A stretch of 64,000 nt of DNA from an uncultured Dorea sp. (GCA_934307335.1 CAKRCL010000001.1:1-64000), one strand, 5' to 3'; shown: positions 20,727 through 29,444, counted from the stretch's first letter. A program made the numbers and translations. Notes: generated by a model not told the origin, from the letters alone.

Positions 20727-22061
20727 ATGGAGCAGAAAAAAGAAGAAAAGCATGAATTAAAAAAGAATTTAGGAGCAGTAACAGCTATGGCAACCGTAGT
20801 TGGCTGCGTGATCGGATCTGGGGTTTTCTTTAAACCCCAGGCCATTTATACTGCGACAGGAGGCGCACCGGGGCTTGGAATGGTGGCATGGCTTATCACT
20901 GGCATTGTCAGCATTGCAGCAGCATTGACGTTTTCTGAGGTCGCGATCATGATTCCGAAAACAGGCGGAATCGTGACTTATTTAGAAGAAATTTATAATC
21001 CTATGGTTGGTTTTTTGGCAGGTTGGGTTCAAATTTTACTTTTTTATCCAGCTATGATATCTGCACTGGCAGTAGCCGGAGGACAGCAAATGACATTTTT
21101 TATTGGCGACGGTTATGTGGCTCCGGTTGCAGTTTGTATGATTATAGTAATTATCGGTCTGAATTGCATGGGTTCTAAAATTGGTGGAGGAGTGCAGGTT
21201 GTTTTTACAATCTGTAAGATGATTCCATTGATTCTTCTTATGATATTTGGCTTTGTAAAAGGAACAGGAACAAATCCAATCTTTTCACCAATGGTTGGAG
21301 ATGGGTTAAATCCAATGGTCGTTCTTGGTCAATTGATGATTGCTGTATTATTTGCATTTGAGGGTTGGACGAATGTTGGAGCAATTGCGGGAGAGATAAA
21401 GAATCCGGGAAAGAATCTTCCGATTGCTATTGTAGGAGGAGTTTCTCTGATCATGGCAATTTATTTTATTATTAATCTCGCATATCTCTGGGTGCTCCCG
21501 GCATCAGAACTTGCAGGTATGACAGCACCAGCATCAGCAGTTGCTGTAAAGATTCTGGGCAATCTTGGAGGACAGATTGTATCAGTTGGAATTATCGTAT
21601 CGGTATTTGGAAGCTGTAATGGTTTCATTCTTTCCGGATCACGTGTTGCATATTCCCTTGCAGTAGAAGGAAAATTTCCATTTCATAAAACATTTGCAAA
21701 ATTAAACGGCGCACAAGTGCCGGCCAATGCAATTATTTTTGTAGGAGGAATTGGCGCATTCTATGCACTGAGTGGTCAGTTTAATTTACTAACAGATCTT
21801 GCGGTATTTTCAAGCTGGACATTTTACACACTGACATTTGCCGGTGTGATCAAATTAAGAAAAGAACGGCCGGATGCCATAAGAACTTATAAAGTGCCAT
21901 TATATCCAGTTGTTCCGATTATTGCAATTGCCAGTGGAGTGTTCGTGGTTGTGAATCAAATCTTTCTGGCAGGCCACAGATCGACTGTAATTTCCATAGC
22001 AAGCATTATAGTAATGCTGCTTGGATTGCCGGTGTACATGATTATTAAAAAAAGATTGTAA
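20727..22061 (+). CDS. APC-superfamily amino acid permease (LAT/SteT-like)
   Basis: Inner-membrane amino acid transporter with about 12 hydrophobic segments over 444 residues. The first segment contains GCVIGSGVFFKP, the substrate/Na+-site unwound helix typical of APC permeases, and TM6 carries FAFEGWTNVGAIAGEIKNP. The closest families by pattern are the serine/threonine exchanger SteT and related LAT transporters. It follows alaS by 30 bp without a terminator, so co-transcription and an alanine/serine substrate are possible, but the substrate is inference. Confidence 0.88.
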   Translation: MEQKKEEKHELKKNLGAVTAMATVVGCVIGSGVFFKPQAIYTATGGAPGLGMVAWLITGIVSIAAALTFSEVAIMIPKTGGIVTYLEEIYNPMVGFLAGWVQILLFYPAMISALAVAGGQQMTFFIGDGYVAPVAVCMIIVIIGLNCMGSKIGGGVQVVFTICKMIPLILLMIFGFVKGTGTNPIFSPMVGDGLNPMVVLGQLMIAVLFAFEGWTNVGAIAGEIKNPGKNLPIAIVGGVSLIMAIYFIINLAYLWVLPASELAGMTAPASAVAVKILGNLGGQIVSVGIIVSVFGSCNGFILSGSRVAYSLAVEGKFPFHKTFAKLNGAQVPANAIIFVGGIGAFYALSGQFNLLTDLAVFSSWTFYTLTFAGVIKLRKERPDAIRTYKVPLYPVVPIIAIASGVFVVVNQIFLAGHRSTVISIASIIVMLLGLPVYMIIKKRL

Positions 22062-22068
22062 AAAGATA

Positions 22069-22096
22069 TTGACGTAATGAAAATTTATGTTATAAT
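22069..22096 (+). promoter_or_regulatory. Promoter of rpsU
   Basis: TTGACG, 16-bp spacer, TATAAT, about 80 bp before the rpsU start. Confidence 0.7.
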
Positions 22097-22174
22097 TTTA
22101 CTTGTGCAAAAAATATACCCGATCAGTCGTATAATGCACAATATAGGGCTGGAGGGGAGGTTAGGTGTGAGACT

Positions 22175-22351
22175 ATGTCAAATGTAATCGTAAAAGAGAA
22201 CGAGACGTTAGATAGCGCTTTACGCAGATTCAAAAGAAACTGTGCAAAGGCTGGAATTCAGCAGGAGATTCGTAAAAGAGAGCATTACGAGAAACCAAGC
22301 GTAAGACGTAAAAAGAAATCTGAAGCTGCTAGAAAACGTAAGTATAACTAA
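22175..22351 (+). CDS. rpsU: 30S ribosomal protein S21
   Basis: A 58-residue basic protein ([20 protein letters not shown] at the start; [14 protein letters not shown] at the end) of the bS21 family, which sits near the 3' end of 16S rRNA and helps initiation. It is preceded by a very purine-rich ribosome binding region (GGAGGGGAGG) and its own promoter, and followed by a strong terminator, so it is monocistronic. Confidence 0.96.
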   Translation: MSNVIVKENETLDSALRRFKRNCAKAGIQQEIRKREHYEKPSVRRKKKSEAARKRKYN

Positions 22352-22360
22352 TATGTGCAA

Positions 22361-22390
22361 AAAACGGAGTGTCGAATGACACTCCGTTTT
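22361..22390. terminator. Bidirectional terminator after rpsU
   Basis: Thirteen-base perfect inverted repeat (AAAACGGAGTGTC / GACACTCCGTTTT) with loop GAAT; T-runs on both strands. Confidence 0.88.
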
Positions 22391-22516
22391 ATAGTATAAT
22401 AGAAAATTGCATTTTCTATTATACTATAAGCCTCCGGCAGGATGCACACTTACGCGAATAAGAATTATGTCGCAAAAGCGACCCCGCCTCTATATGAGAA
22501 TAAAAGTGGGGCGCAA
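22390..22516. repeat. Structured intergenic repeat, copy A
   Basis: An 18-bp perfect inverted repeat (22390-22407 / 22411-22428, loop TGC) ending in TATA is followed by the header GCCTCCGGCAGGAT (22430-22443), then hairpin GTCGC-AAAA-GCGAC (22469-22482), and a longer stem CCCC/GGGG (22482-22485 / 22508-22511). The same 14-base header and the same order (inverted repeat, header, RAAKWATGTC-type hairpin) recurs at 26261-26437. It lies between rpsU and maf and has no open frame. Confidence 0.7.
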
Positions 22517-23086
22517 TTATAAAGATTTCAGTTCCTGATAGACTCTTCCGATCGGAAGTCCGACTACATTGTTATAATCACCTTTGATTTCTTTTACATG
22601 AATTGCAAAATCCCCTTGAATGCCATAGGCTCCGGCTTTATCCATAGGGTCTTTGGATTCTACATAACGGTGCAAATCTTCCTTATCAATTGGATAGAGA
22701 GTGACATCCGTCTGTACAAAAAAGGTTTTTGTCTTCTTTTTACCATTTTTTTTCTGAATCAGTGAAACACCTGTATAGACTTGATGAGTGCGGTCTGCAA
22801 GCATAGACAGCATGTCATAGGCTTCCTGTTTGTCGACAGGTTTTCCAAGAATTTCATCGCGATAGACTACAATAGTATCAGAACCGATGACCGTGTAATC
22901 GTTCAAATCAGTAATTTTTCCGTAAACATTTTCAGCTTTTTGGTGTGCCAGTTCCATGACAACATCAGAAGGGGTTTCTTTTGTAATCTTTTCATCAACG
23001 TCAGAAGGAATTACTTCAAATTCAAGTCCGGTGCGTGCAAGAAGTTCACGTCTTCTCGGAGACTGGGATGCCAGAATATATTTCAT
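22517..23086 (-). CDS. maf: Maf-family nucleoside triphosphate pyrophosphatase
   Basis: House-cleaning pyrophosphatase acting on non-canonical or modified dTTP/UTP-type nucleotides; historically linked to septum inhibition. The 189-residue protein begins MKYILASQSPRRRELLARTG (SxSPRR substrate motif) and has GSDTIV and the ILGKPVDKQEAYDML metal/phosphate region. On the minus strand, ribosome binding site GAGAGG precedes the ATG. It is divergent from the YbaK-type gene. Confidence 0.92.
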   Translation of the reverse strand: MKYILASQSPRRRELLARTGLEFEVIPSDVDEKITKETPSDVVMELAHQKAENVYGKITDLNDYTVIGSDTIVVYRDEILGKPVDKQEAYDMLSMLADRTHQVYTGVSLIQKKNGKKKTKTFFVQTDVTLYPIDKEDLHRYVESKDPMDKAGAYGIQGDFAIHVKEIKGDYNNVVGLPIGRVYQELKSL

Positions 23087-23211
23087 AATGAATACCTCTC
23101 TTTTCTGTAAAAATCAATACTTTTATGGTAAACTGAAATGAGTGAACTTGCAAGAGAAAACTTGTCTGTGATGCAGGTGAGGGATTCTTGAATAATCGAG
23201 GAGGAAAAATG

Positions 23212-23748
23212 ATGTATATTAGTGAACTTATGACTGGTGCACCGACGGATGAGAGATGTCCATTGGAGCGGCGGATGTATGAAACATTAGATAAATTACA
23301 GATACCATATGAGCGCGTAGATAACGATCCGGCAGCCAGTATGGAGGAGTGTGCGGAGGTTGATAAAGTATTAGGAACTCAAATTCGGAAAAATGTATTC
23401 TTATGTAATCGGAAAAAGACTACGTATTTCTTACTTGTTATGCCGGCAGATAAATCGTTTGATACGGCTTCGTTTAGTAAGAAACTCGGAGTGTCTCATA
23501 TGTCTTTTGCTCCACCTGAGAAGATGCTTAAGCATCTTGGTACAACGCCTGAATCAGCCAGTGTGGCCGGGCTTCTTATGGATGAAGATGATTATGTTCA
23601 GGTAATTGTAGACAAAGAGGTTGCAGAAAGTGAATGGTTTGGCTGTAACCCGGGAATTAATACCAGCCACTTAAAATTTAAGACACAAGATTTATTGCAG
23701 AAATTTTTGCCTAAAATTCATCACCGGGCAAGAATTGTAGATTTATAA
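23212..23748 (+). CDS. YbaK/ProX-type aminoacyl-tRNA deacylase
   Basis: A stand-alone editing domain homologous to the ProRS insertion domain, expected to hydrolyse mischarged aminoacyl-tRNA (Ala-tRNA-Pro for ProX). Visible features include KNVFLCNRKKTTYFLLVMPADKSFD and the VAGLLMDEDDYVQVIVDKEV stretch. The frame opens at a TTG (23188); the ATG at 23212 is seven bases after AGGAGG and is preferred over the ATG at 23209. Substrate is assigned by family only. Confidence 0.85.
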   Translation: MYISELMTGAPTDERCPLERRMYETLDKLQIPYERVDNDPAASMEECAEVDKVLGTQIRKNVFLCNRKKTTYFLLVMPADKSFDTASFSKKLGVSHMSFAPPEKMLKHLGTTPESASVAGLLMDEDDYVQVIVDKEVAESEWFGCNPGINTSHLKFKTQDLLQKFLPKIHHRARIVDL

Positions 23749-23775
23749 ATTTCAAATAAAGAAGGAAGAAATGGC

Positions 23776-25479
23776 ATGAAGTCAGCAGACGATTTAAGAC
23801 ATTTATTACAAAATATTGATAGAAAAAGTTATCCGGCTTATAAGGGTACGAAAGGAGTATATCGATTTGGCAAATATACATTGGGAATCGATCATGTACA
23901 GGGAGATCCATTTGCGGCACCGTCTGGTCTTCATATTGAAGTTGCAGGAAAAGTTGCGGCCTTTCCTGAATATCTTTATGACAAAAAATGGAAACGGATT
24001 GCATTACAGGATTATCTTCTGCGACAGTTTGGACAGGCAATTGGCAAATATTCTTTTCAGGCGAAAGGTTCTGGAAAAAGCGGAATTTTATCAGTAAGCA
24101 GATGTGGGCAAGAGATTTTGGAACGGAGTGCCTGTGAGATAAATCCGGCAAACGGAAACATTTGCATGAGATTCGAGGCAGGATTTCCGGCAAATGGAAG
24201 AACGATCAATGCAAGAGAACTGTCAAAAATCTTGTTTGATTATCTTCCGGAGTGTGTAGAACGCTCTCTTTTTTATGCACGCCAGGACAAGAAAAAAGTA
24301 GAAAAAGTTATGGAGCTTTCTGTAGATCAGCATTTTATACAAGAACAGTTAAAAGAACGAGGAATGGTGGCATTTGTTGCGGATGGAGCAATTCTTCCGA
24401 GAGAATCAGGGGTATCTGAGAAACCGATGAAAGATGCTGTCCCATTTATATCGCCGGAATCTATGAAAGTAATTATGAAACTTCCGTATGCGGGAGAGAT
24501 TTCCGGAATGGGTATCAAAAAAGGGATTACATTGATTGTCGGAGGTGGCTATCACGGAAAATCTACCCTTTTAAAAGCGCTGGAAATGGGTGTATATCCG
24601 CACATTGCAGGAGACGGCAGGGAATATGTCATTACAGCGTCAGATGCAGTAAAAATCCGCGCTGAGGACGGCAGAAGTATCAAGAACACAGACATTTCTA
24701 TGTTCATCAATGACCTGCCAAATGGGAAGGATACAAAAGCATTTTCTACGGAAGATGCCAGCGGAAGCACATCCCAGGCAGCAAACGTAGTAGAAGCTAT
24801 GGCAGCTGGAGCAAAGACACTTTTGATTGATGAAGATACGTCTGCGACGAACTTTATGGTGCGTGATGAACTGATGCAAAGAGTGATTCACCGGGATATG
24901 GAACCGATTACGCCATTTATTGAAAGAATGCGTGATTTATACGAAAATCAGGGCATTTCCACGATTCTCGTTGCCGGAAGCTCAGGAGCTTATTTTCAGG
25001 TGGCAGATATCGTGATACAGATGGACAGATATATTCCAAAAGAGATTACAAAGTGCGCGAAAGATGCAGCAAGTGCATATCCGGCGTTGGATTTTCCACG
25101 AGGAAATGTAACATTACCGGAATCCAGGCGGTGTCCAAAGAAAAATACAGGACTGATCCACAAAGGGCGTATTAAGATTAAAACCATGGGAAGAGACGGA
25201 GTAGTCCTGAACCATGAAAATGTTGATCTTCGGTATGTGGAACAGCTTGCAGATTCCGAACAACTTACCTGCCTGGGGTATCTTCTACGTTATATGGAAG
25301 AACAGGAATTTGACGGTAGAAAGGAAGCTGGACAGATCATCGAACGATTGATGAAGAAACTGGAAGCGGAAGGATTGGAAGCAGTCTGTGAAAGTGGAAG
25401 TGTTCCGGGAAATCTGGCAATGCCGAGAAAACAGGAGGTGTATGCATGCGTGAACCGGTATCGGGGCATGAAGCTGTAG
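23776..25479 (+). CDS. ABC-class P-loop ATPase of the COG3044 type
   Basis: A 567-residue soluble protein of the 'predicted ATPase of the ABC class' family, whose function is not established. The Walker A-like motif GGGYHGKSTLLKALEMGVY lies near residue 260; a signature-like DASGSTSQAANVVEAMAAGAKTLLIDEDTSATNFM combines ABC signature and Walker B near 330-360. No membrane segments are present. It is followed, with a 34-bp overlap, by trmO, and preceded by a tRNA deacylase, so a role around tRNA quality or modification is conceivable but unproven. Confidence 0.82.
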   Translation: MKSADDLRHLLQNIDRKSYPAYKGTKGVYRFGKYTLGIDHVQGDPFAAPSGLHIEVAGKVAAFPEYLYDKKWKRIALQDYLLRQFGQAIGKYSFQAKGSGKSGILSVSRCGQEILERSACEINPANGNICMRFEAGFPANGRTINARELSKILFDYLPECVERSLFYARQDKKKVEKVMELSVDQHFIQEQLKERGMVAFVADGAILPRESGVSEKPMKDAVPFISPESMKVIMKLPYAGEISGMGIKKGITLIVGGGYHGKSTLLKALEMGVYPHIAGDGREYVITASDAVKIRAEDGRSIKNTDISMFINDLPNGKDTKAFSTEDASGSTSQAANVVEAMAAGAKTLLIDEDTSATNFMVRDELMQRVIHRDMEPITPFIERMRDLYENQGISTILVAGSSGAYFQVADIVIQMDRYIPKEITKCAKDAASAYPALDFPRGNVTLPESRRCPKKNTGLIHKGRIKIKTMGRDGVVLNHENVDLRYVEQLADSEQLTCLGYLLRYMEEQEFDGRKEAGQIIERLMKKLEAEGLEAVCESGSVPGNLAMPRKQEVYACVNRYRGMKL

Positions 25480-26180
25480 TTCATAAAGGGATGAAAGTGA
25501 AGACAATTGCGATAATTCACACAGATTTTCCGACTAAATTTGGAGTTCCAAGACAGAGCGGGCTTTCAGATGCGACGGGACTTGTTATATTTGAGCCGGA
25601 GTTTCGCCAGCCGGATGCTCTGAGAGGAATTGAAGAATATACACACCTGTGGCTTCTGTGGGGATTTTCGGAAGTAAGACAAGAATCCGGTACATGGAAA
25701 GCGACTGTGCGGCCTCCAAGACTTGGAGGAAATGAACGAGTCGGAGTATTCGCCTGCCGTTCTCCTTACCGCCCGAATCCGATTGGACTATCGTGCGTAA
25801 AGTTGGAACGAATCATTTCTCATGAAAAGTACGGAATGTGCCTGCTTGTATCAGGAGTAGATATGATGGACCAAACACCAATTTACGATATCAAGCCGTA
25901 TCTGCCTTATGTGGATGCGCATCCGGAGGCCAGTGGAGGATTCGCCCATGAGAAGCAAGAATATCATCTGGAAGTTCACGTATCTGATGAAAGGATAGAA
26001 AAGATTCCGGAAGAAAAAAGAGAGACTCTTATACAGATATTGAGTCAGGATCCAAGACCTTCCTACCAGAATGACCCAGAGAGGGTATATGGCATGGAAT
26101 TTGCAGGATTTGAGGTGAAGTTCCGGGTAGAAGAAAGCACACTTTACGTGGTAAGTGTGACGAAAAAGCAAAAAGAATGA
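25446..26180 (+). CDS. trmO: TrmO-like tRNA t6A37 N6-methyltransferase
   Basis: Member of the TsaA/YaeB (UPF0066) family that methylates N6-threonylcarbamoyladenosine at tRNA position 37. Core features: IAIIHTDFPTKFGVPRQSGL, the RPPRLGGNERVGVFACRSPYRPNPIGLS motif and DQTPIYDIKPYLPYVD. The start at 25446 is supported by AGGAGGTG five to eight bases upstream, although the conserved domain begins at an internal ATG (25491). It overlaps the preceding ATPase by 34 bp and ends at a terminator. Confidence 0.9.
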   Translation: MREPVSGHEAVVHKGMKVKTIAIIHTDFPTKFGVPRQSGLSDATGLVIFEPEFRQPDALRGIEEYTHLWLLWGFSEVRQESGTWKATVRPPRLGGNERVGVFACRSPYRPNPIGLSCVKLERIISHEKYGMCLLVSGVDMMDQTPIYDIKPYLPYVDAHPEASGGFAHEKQEYHLEVHVSDERIEKIPEEKRETLIQILSQDPRPSYQNDPERVYGMEFAGFEVKFRVEESTLYVVSVTKKQKE

Positions 26181-26201
26181 TATAAGATAAATATTAACAT
26201 T

Positions 26202-26239
26202 AAAAAGATCATTTACGAAAAAGCGTAGATGGTCTTTTT
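26202..26239 (+). terminator. Terminator after trmO
   Basis: A 16-bp stem with two G-U pairs (AAAAAGATCATTTACG / CGTAGATGGTCTTTTT) ending in a T-run. Confidence 0.8.
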
Positions 26240-26260
26240 AAGTGCATTTTATAAAAGAAG

Positions 26261-26437
26261 TATATCAGATGTGAGATGACTCCCACCTCTGTAGGTGGTG
26301 AGTAACAAATCAGTATCAGTGGTGGAAGTCAATCCCCCATCTGATATAGCCTCCGGCAGGATTGCAGAGATGCGCAGAAGAAGTATGTCATGCATTGCAT
26401 GACGCGCATCTCGCAGCAAGAATGCAGAGGCATTCTT
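26261..26437. repeat. Structured intergenic element, copy B, with alternative pairings
   Basis: This non-coding stretch between trmO and csoR holds, in order: arm TATATCAGATG (26261-26271); hairpin ACTCCCACCT-CTGT-AGGTGGTGAGT; arm TATCAGTGGTGG; CCCCCATCTGATATA, which can pair with either earlier TATCAG arm; header GCCTCCGGCAGGAT (26349-26362); a nested stem GAGATGCGC / GCGCATCTC enclosing GTCATGCA-T-TGCATGAC; and hairpin AAGAATGC-AGAG-GCATTCTT (26418-26437). The header is shared with copy A at 22430. The first 90 bases could be a remnant of an IS200/IS605-type end or its RNA; no transposase is present. Confidence 0.65.
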
Positions 26438-26479
26438 GAACTTGATTTCTTTACTGAGAAAAATTCATGAAAAAAGCAC

Positions 26480-26508
26480 TTGCAATATACCACATAGGGG
26501 TATATACT
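26480..26508 (+). promoter_or_regulatory. csoR-copA promoter with embedded CsoR operator
   Basis: TTGCAA (26480-26485), 17-bp spacer, TATACT (26503-26508). The palindrome ATATACC-ACATAG-GGGTATAT (26485-26505) fills the spacer and matches the G/C-flanked TATACC/GGGTATA form of CsoR operators, implying derepression by Cu(I). Confidence 0.85.
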
Positions 26509-26543
26509 GTCACTGTAATCAAGAAAAGAAAGGTGCGCATACT

Positions 26544-26849
26544 ATGGAAGAAAAGAAGGAATGTTGTTGTCATAAGAAAAAGGAGCGGACGGAGAAAGAG
26601 TATAAGGATCTTCTGAACCGCTTAAGCCGGATTGAGGGCCAGGTACGAGGAATTAAGCGTATGGTGGAAGAGGACGCATACTGTACGGATATCCTGATTC
26701 AGGTATCTGCGGTAAATGCAGCACTGAATAGCTTTAACAAGGTGCTTCTCGCTAATCATATCCGTACTTGCGTAGCGGAAGATATCCGTGCAGGGAAAGA
26801 AGAGACGATTGATGAACTGGTTGCTACGCTCCAGAAGCTTATGAAGTAA
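26544..26849 (+). CDS. csoR: CsoR-family copper-sensing repressor
   Basis: Small helical-bundle repressor (101 aa from ATG 26544) that releases its operator on binding Cu(I). The Cu-site pattern is visible as a Cys in EEDAYCTDIL, followed by HIRTC (His and Cys). The N-terminus has an extra CCCH. The open frame extends to 26436, but the ATG at 26544 follows AAAGG and the operator-promoter lies inside the longer frame, so that extension is not coding. It precedes copA by 25 bp. Confidence 0.92.
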   Translation: MEEKKECCCHKKKERTEKEYKDLLNRLSRIEGQVRGIKRMVEEDAYCTDILIQVSAVNAALNSFNKVLLANHIRTCVAEDIRAGKEETIDELVATLQKLMK

Positions 26850-26874
26850 GAATTTAGACAGGCAGGTGTAAAAA

Positions 26875-29421
26875 ATGGAACAATATACAGTGACTGGAAT
26901 GAGCTGTGCAGCCTGCAGTTCCAGAGTAGAGAAGGCTGTGTCAAAAGTGCCGGGGGTTACATCTTGCTCGGTCAGCCTTCTGACAAATTCTATGGGAGTT
27001 GAAGGAACGGCAACGTCAGCTCAGATTATAGAAGCAGTGGAAAATGCCGGATATGGTGCATCACTGAAAGGTGCAGCAAATGAAAAGACAGACAGCGCTG
27101 CCGGAAACAATGATGATTTTTTGAAGGACAGAGATACACCGGTATTAAAACGCAGGCTGATCGCGTCTTTGTGCTTCCTTATACCACTTATGTATCTGTC
27201 CATGGGACATATGATGTGGAACTGGCCATTGCCAGGATTTATGGCGGACAATCATGTGGCAATGGGACTGGCACAGTTACTTCTGACCACGATTGTTATG
27301 GTCATCAACCAGAAGTTTTTTATCAATGGATTTAAAGGACTGATTCACAGAGCTCCGAACATGGACACATTGGTTGCCCTTGGCTCTACAGCTTCCTATG
27401 GATACAGTGTTTATGCGCTGTTTGCTATGACAGATGCGCAGATGCGCATGGATATGGATGCAGTTATGTCATATATGCATGAATTCTATTTTGAGTCTGC
27501 TGCCATGATTTTGACACTGATCACTGTCGGAAAGATGCTGGAGGCACATTCCAAAGGTAAGACGACAGACGCACTTAAGAGTCTGATGAAACTGGCTCCG
27601 AAGACGGCAGTACTGCTCCGCAATGGAAAAGAAGAAACAGTTTCCATTGATCAGGTGAAAAAAGGAGACATTTTCATAGTAAGACCAGGTGAAAATATAC
27701 CGGTAGACGGTATCGTTCTGGAAGGAAACAGTGCGGTCAATGAGGCAGCTCTGACCGGCGAGAGTATTCCGGTGGATAAGGCGCCAAATGATACGGTATC
27801 GGCAGCGACGGTCAATCAGTCTGGTTTTTTAAAATGTGAGGCATCAAGAGTCGGGGAGGACACAACACTGTCTCAGATTATTCAGATGGTCAGCGATGCG
27901 GCGGCAACAAAAGCACCGATTGCAAAGATTGCAGACCGGGTATCCGGTGTATTTGTACCGACTGTTATTACAATTGCAGTGATTACGATTGTTGTGTGGC
28001 TCTTAGCTGGACAGAGTGTTGGATTTGCCCTTGCAAGAGGAATATCCGTACTTGTTATCAGTTGTCCTTGTGCTCTTGGACTTGCTACTCCGGTCGCAAT
28101 TATGGTCGGAAATGGTATGGGAGCCAAACATGGAATTATGTTCAAGACAGCCGTTTCTCTGGAAGAAACAGGGAAAATGGAAATTGTTGCTCTTGATAAA
28201 ACCGGAACTATAACAAGTGGCGAACCTCAGGTCACAGATATTCTCCCTGCAAATGGAGTAAGTGAATCTGAATTATTGATTCTTGCATATATTTTGGAGA
28301 AGAAAAGTGAACACCCACTTGCAAAAGCAATCACAGGGCGTGTAGAATCAGAAGTAAAGCAGTCTGAACGAGACAAGCTGATGGAAGTATCCGACTTCCA
28401 GGCAGTGCCGGGAAATGGACTTTCCGGTAAAATAGGTGGCGCAGAAGTTCTTGGTGGAAACTTGAAATATATCGGACAGTATTCTGAAGTATCTGAAGAA
28501 ATGAAGCGTCAGGCAGAACATTTGTCCGAACAGGGAAAAACACCACTATTCTTCAGCCAGAATGAAACATTTATGGGAATCATTGCTGTGGCTGATGTTA
28601 TTAAGGAAGACAGCCCAAGAGCCGTAAAAGAGCTCCAGAACATGGGAATCCATGTTGTTATGCTGACGGGAGATAATGAGCGTACGGCAAAGGCAATCGG
28701 TGCACAGGCAGGCGTTGACGAGGTGATCGCAGGCGTACTTCCGGAAGGAAAAGAAAGCGTGATCCGAAGACTTAAGACAAAAGGAAAGGTTGCCATGGTC
28801 GGTGACGGTATCAACGATGCACCGGCACTTACAAGAGCAGACATGGGAATCGCAATCGGAGCCGGAACAGACATTGCCATTGATGCAGCAGACGTTGTAC
28901 TGATGAAGAGCCGTTTAAGCGATGTACCGGCAGCAATCCGTATGAGCCGTGCAACACTCCGGAACATTCATGAAAATCTGTTCTGGGCGTTCTTCTACAA
29001 TGTTATCGGAATTCCGCTGGCAGCAGGTATCTGGTATCCGTTATTTGGACTGAAACTGAATCCGATGTTCGGTGCGGCAGCTATGAGCTTGTCCAGCTTC
29101 TGCGTTGTAACCAATGCACTGAGACTGAATCTCTTCAAAATGTATGACGCAAGCAAAGATAAAAAAGTAAAACATAAAAAAGAAAGTAAAAAGAAACAGG
29201 AGGAATCAACCATGACAAAGACAATGAAAATCGAAGGAATGATGTGCGGACACTGTGAGGCAAGAGTAAAGAAGACTCTGGAAGCAATTGACGGTGTCAA
29301 AGAGGCAGTTGTAAGCCACGAAGCAGGAACAGCCGTAGTGACACTGGAAAAAGAGGTTGCTGATGAAGTGCTTAAAAATGCAGTAGAAGCACAGGATTAT
29401 CCGGTAAAAGGAATCGAGTAG
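26875..29421 (+). CDS. copA: Cu(I)-exporting P1B-type ATPase with N- and C-terminal HMA domains
   Basis: Membrane pump exporting Cu(I). Domains: N-terminal heavy-metal-associated domain (MSCAACSSRV, residues about 1-65), transmembrane helices, the actuator TGES, the CPC metal site (SCPCALGLATP), the phosphorylation site DKTGTIT (Asp 441), the SEHPLAKAI nucleotide motif, and GDGINDAPAL. Unusually, a second HMA domain (MMCGHCEARV) is fused at the C-terminus after a Lys-rich linker. That domain has its own ribosome binding site and ATG (see the internal CDS). Regulated by CsoR. Confidence 0.95.
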   Translation: MEQYTVTGMSCAACSSRVEKAVSKVPGVTSCSVSLLTNSMGVEGTATSAQIIEAVENAGYGASLKGAANEKTDSAAGNNDDFLKDRDTPVLKRRLIASLCFLIPLMYLSMGHMMWNWPLPGFMADNHVAMGLAQLLLTTIVMVINQKFFINGFKGLIHRAPNMDTLVALGSTASYGYSVYALFAMTDAQMRMDMDAVMSYMHEFYFESAAMILTLITVGKMLEAHSKGKTTDALKSLMKLAPKTAVLLRNGKEETVSIDQVKKGDIFIVRPGENIPVDGIVLEGNSAVNEAALTGESIPVDKAPNDTVSAATVNQSGFLKCEASRVGEDTTLSQIIQMVSDAAATKAPIAKIADRVSGVFVPTVITIAVITIVVWLLAGQSVGFALARGISVLVISCPCALGLATPVAIMVGNGMGAKHGIMFKTAVSLEETGKMEIVALDKTGTITSGEPQVTDILPANGVSESELLILAYILEKKSEHPLAKAITGRVESEVKQSERDKLMEVSDFQAVPGNGLSGKIGGAEVLGGNLKYIGQYSEVSEEMKRQAEHLSEQGKTPLFFSQNETFMGIIAVADVIKEDSPRAVKELQNMGIHVVMLTGDNERTAKAIGAQAGVDEVIAGVLPEGKESVIRRLKTKGKVAMVGDGINDAPALTRADMGIAIGAGTDIAIDAADVVLMKSRLSDVPAAIRMSRATLRNIHENLFWAFFYNVIGIPLAAGIWYPLFGLKLNPMFGAAAMSLSSFCVVTNALRLNLFKMYDASKDKKVKHKKESKKKQEESTMTKTMKIEGMMCGHCEARVKKTLEAIDGVKEAVVSHEAGTAVVTLEKEVADEVLKNAVEAQDYPVKGIE
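29212..29421 (+). CDS. copZ: Probable internally initiated CopZ-like copper chaperone (same frame as copA)
   Basis: The ATG at 29212 (residue 780 of CopA) is preceded by a near-perfect ribosome binding site AGGAGGA (29198-29204) with a seven-base spacer. Initiation there would yield a 69-residue HMA protein, MTKTMKIEGMMCGHCEARV..., the size of a free CopZ. The upstream linker (KDKKVKHKKESKKKQEEST) looks like a non-structural tail. So either the locus makes both a fusion and a free chaperone from one frame, or copA and copZ were once separate and lost a stop codon. Independent translation is inferred from the site alone. Confidence 0.65.
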   Translation: MTKTMKIEGMMCGHCEARVKKTLEAIDGVKEAVVSHEAGTAVVTLEKEVADEVLKNAVEAQDYPVKGIE

Positions 29422-29444
29422 AAAATATTTTTGTGAAAGTATAG

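Noticed and set aside
26436-26543. Longer csoR start at 26436
   Set aside because: This extension reads through the promoter and CsoR operator; the ATG at 26544 has the proper upstream region and gives the normal protein length.
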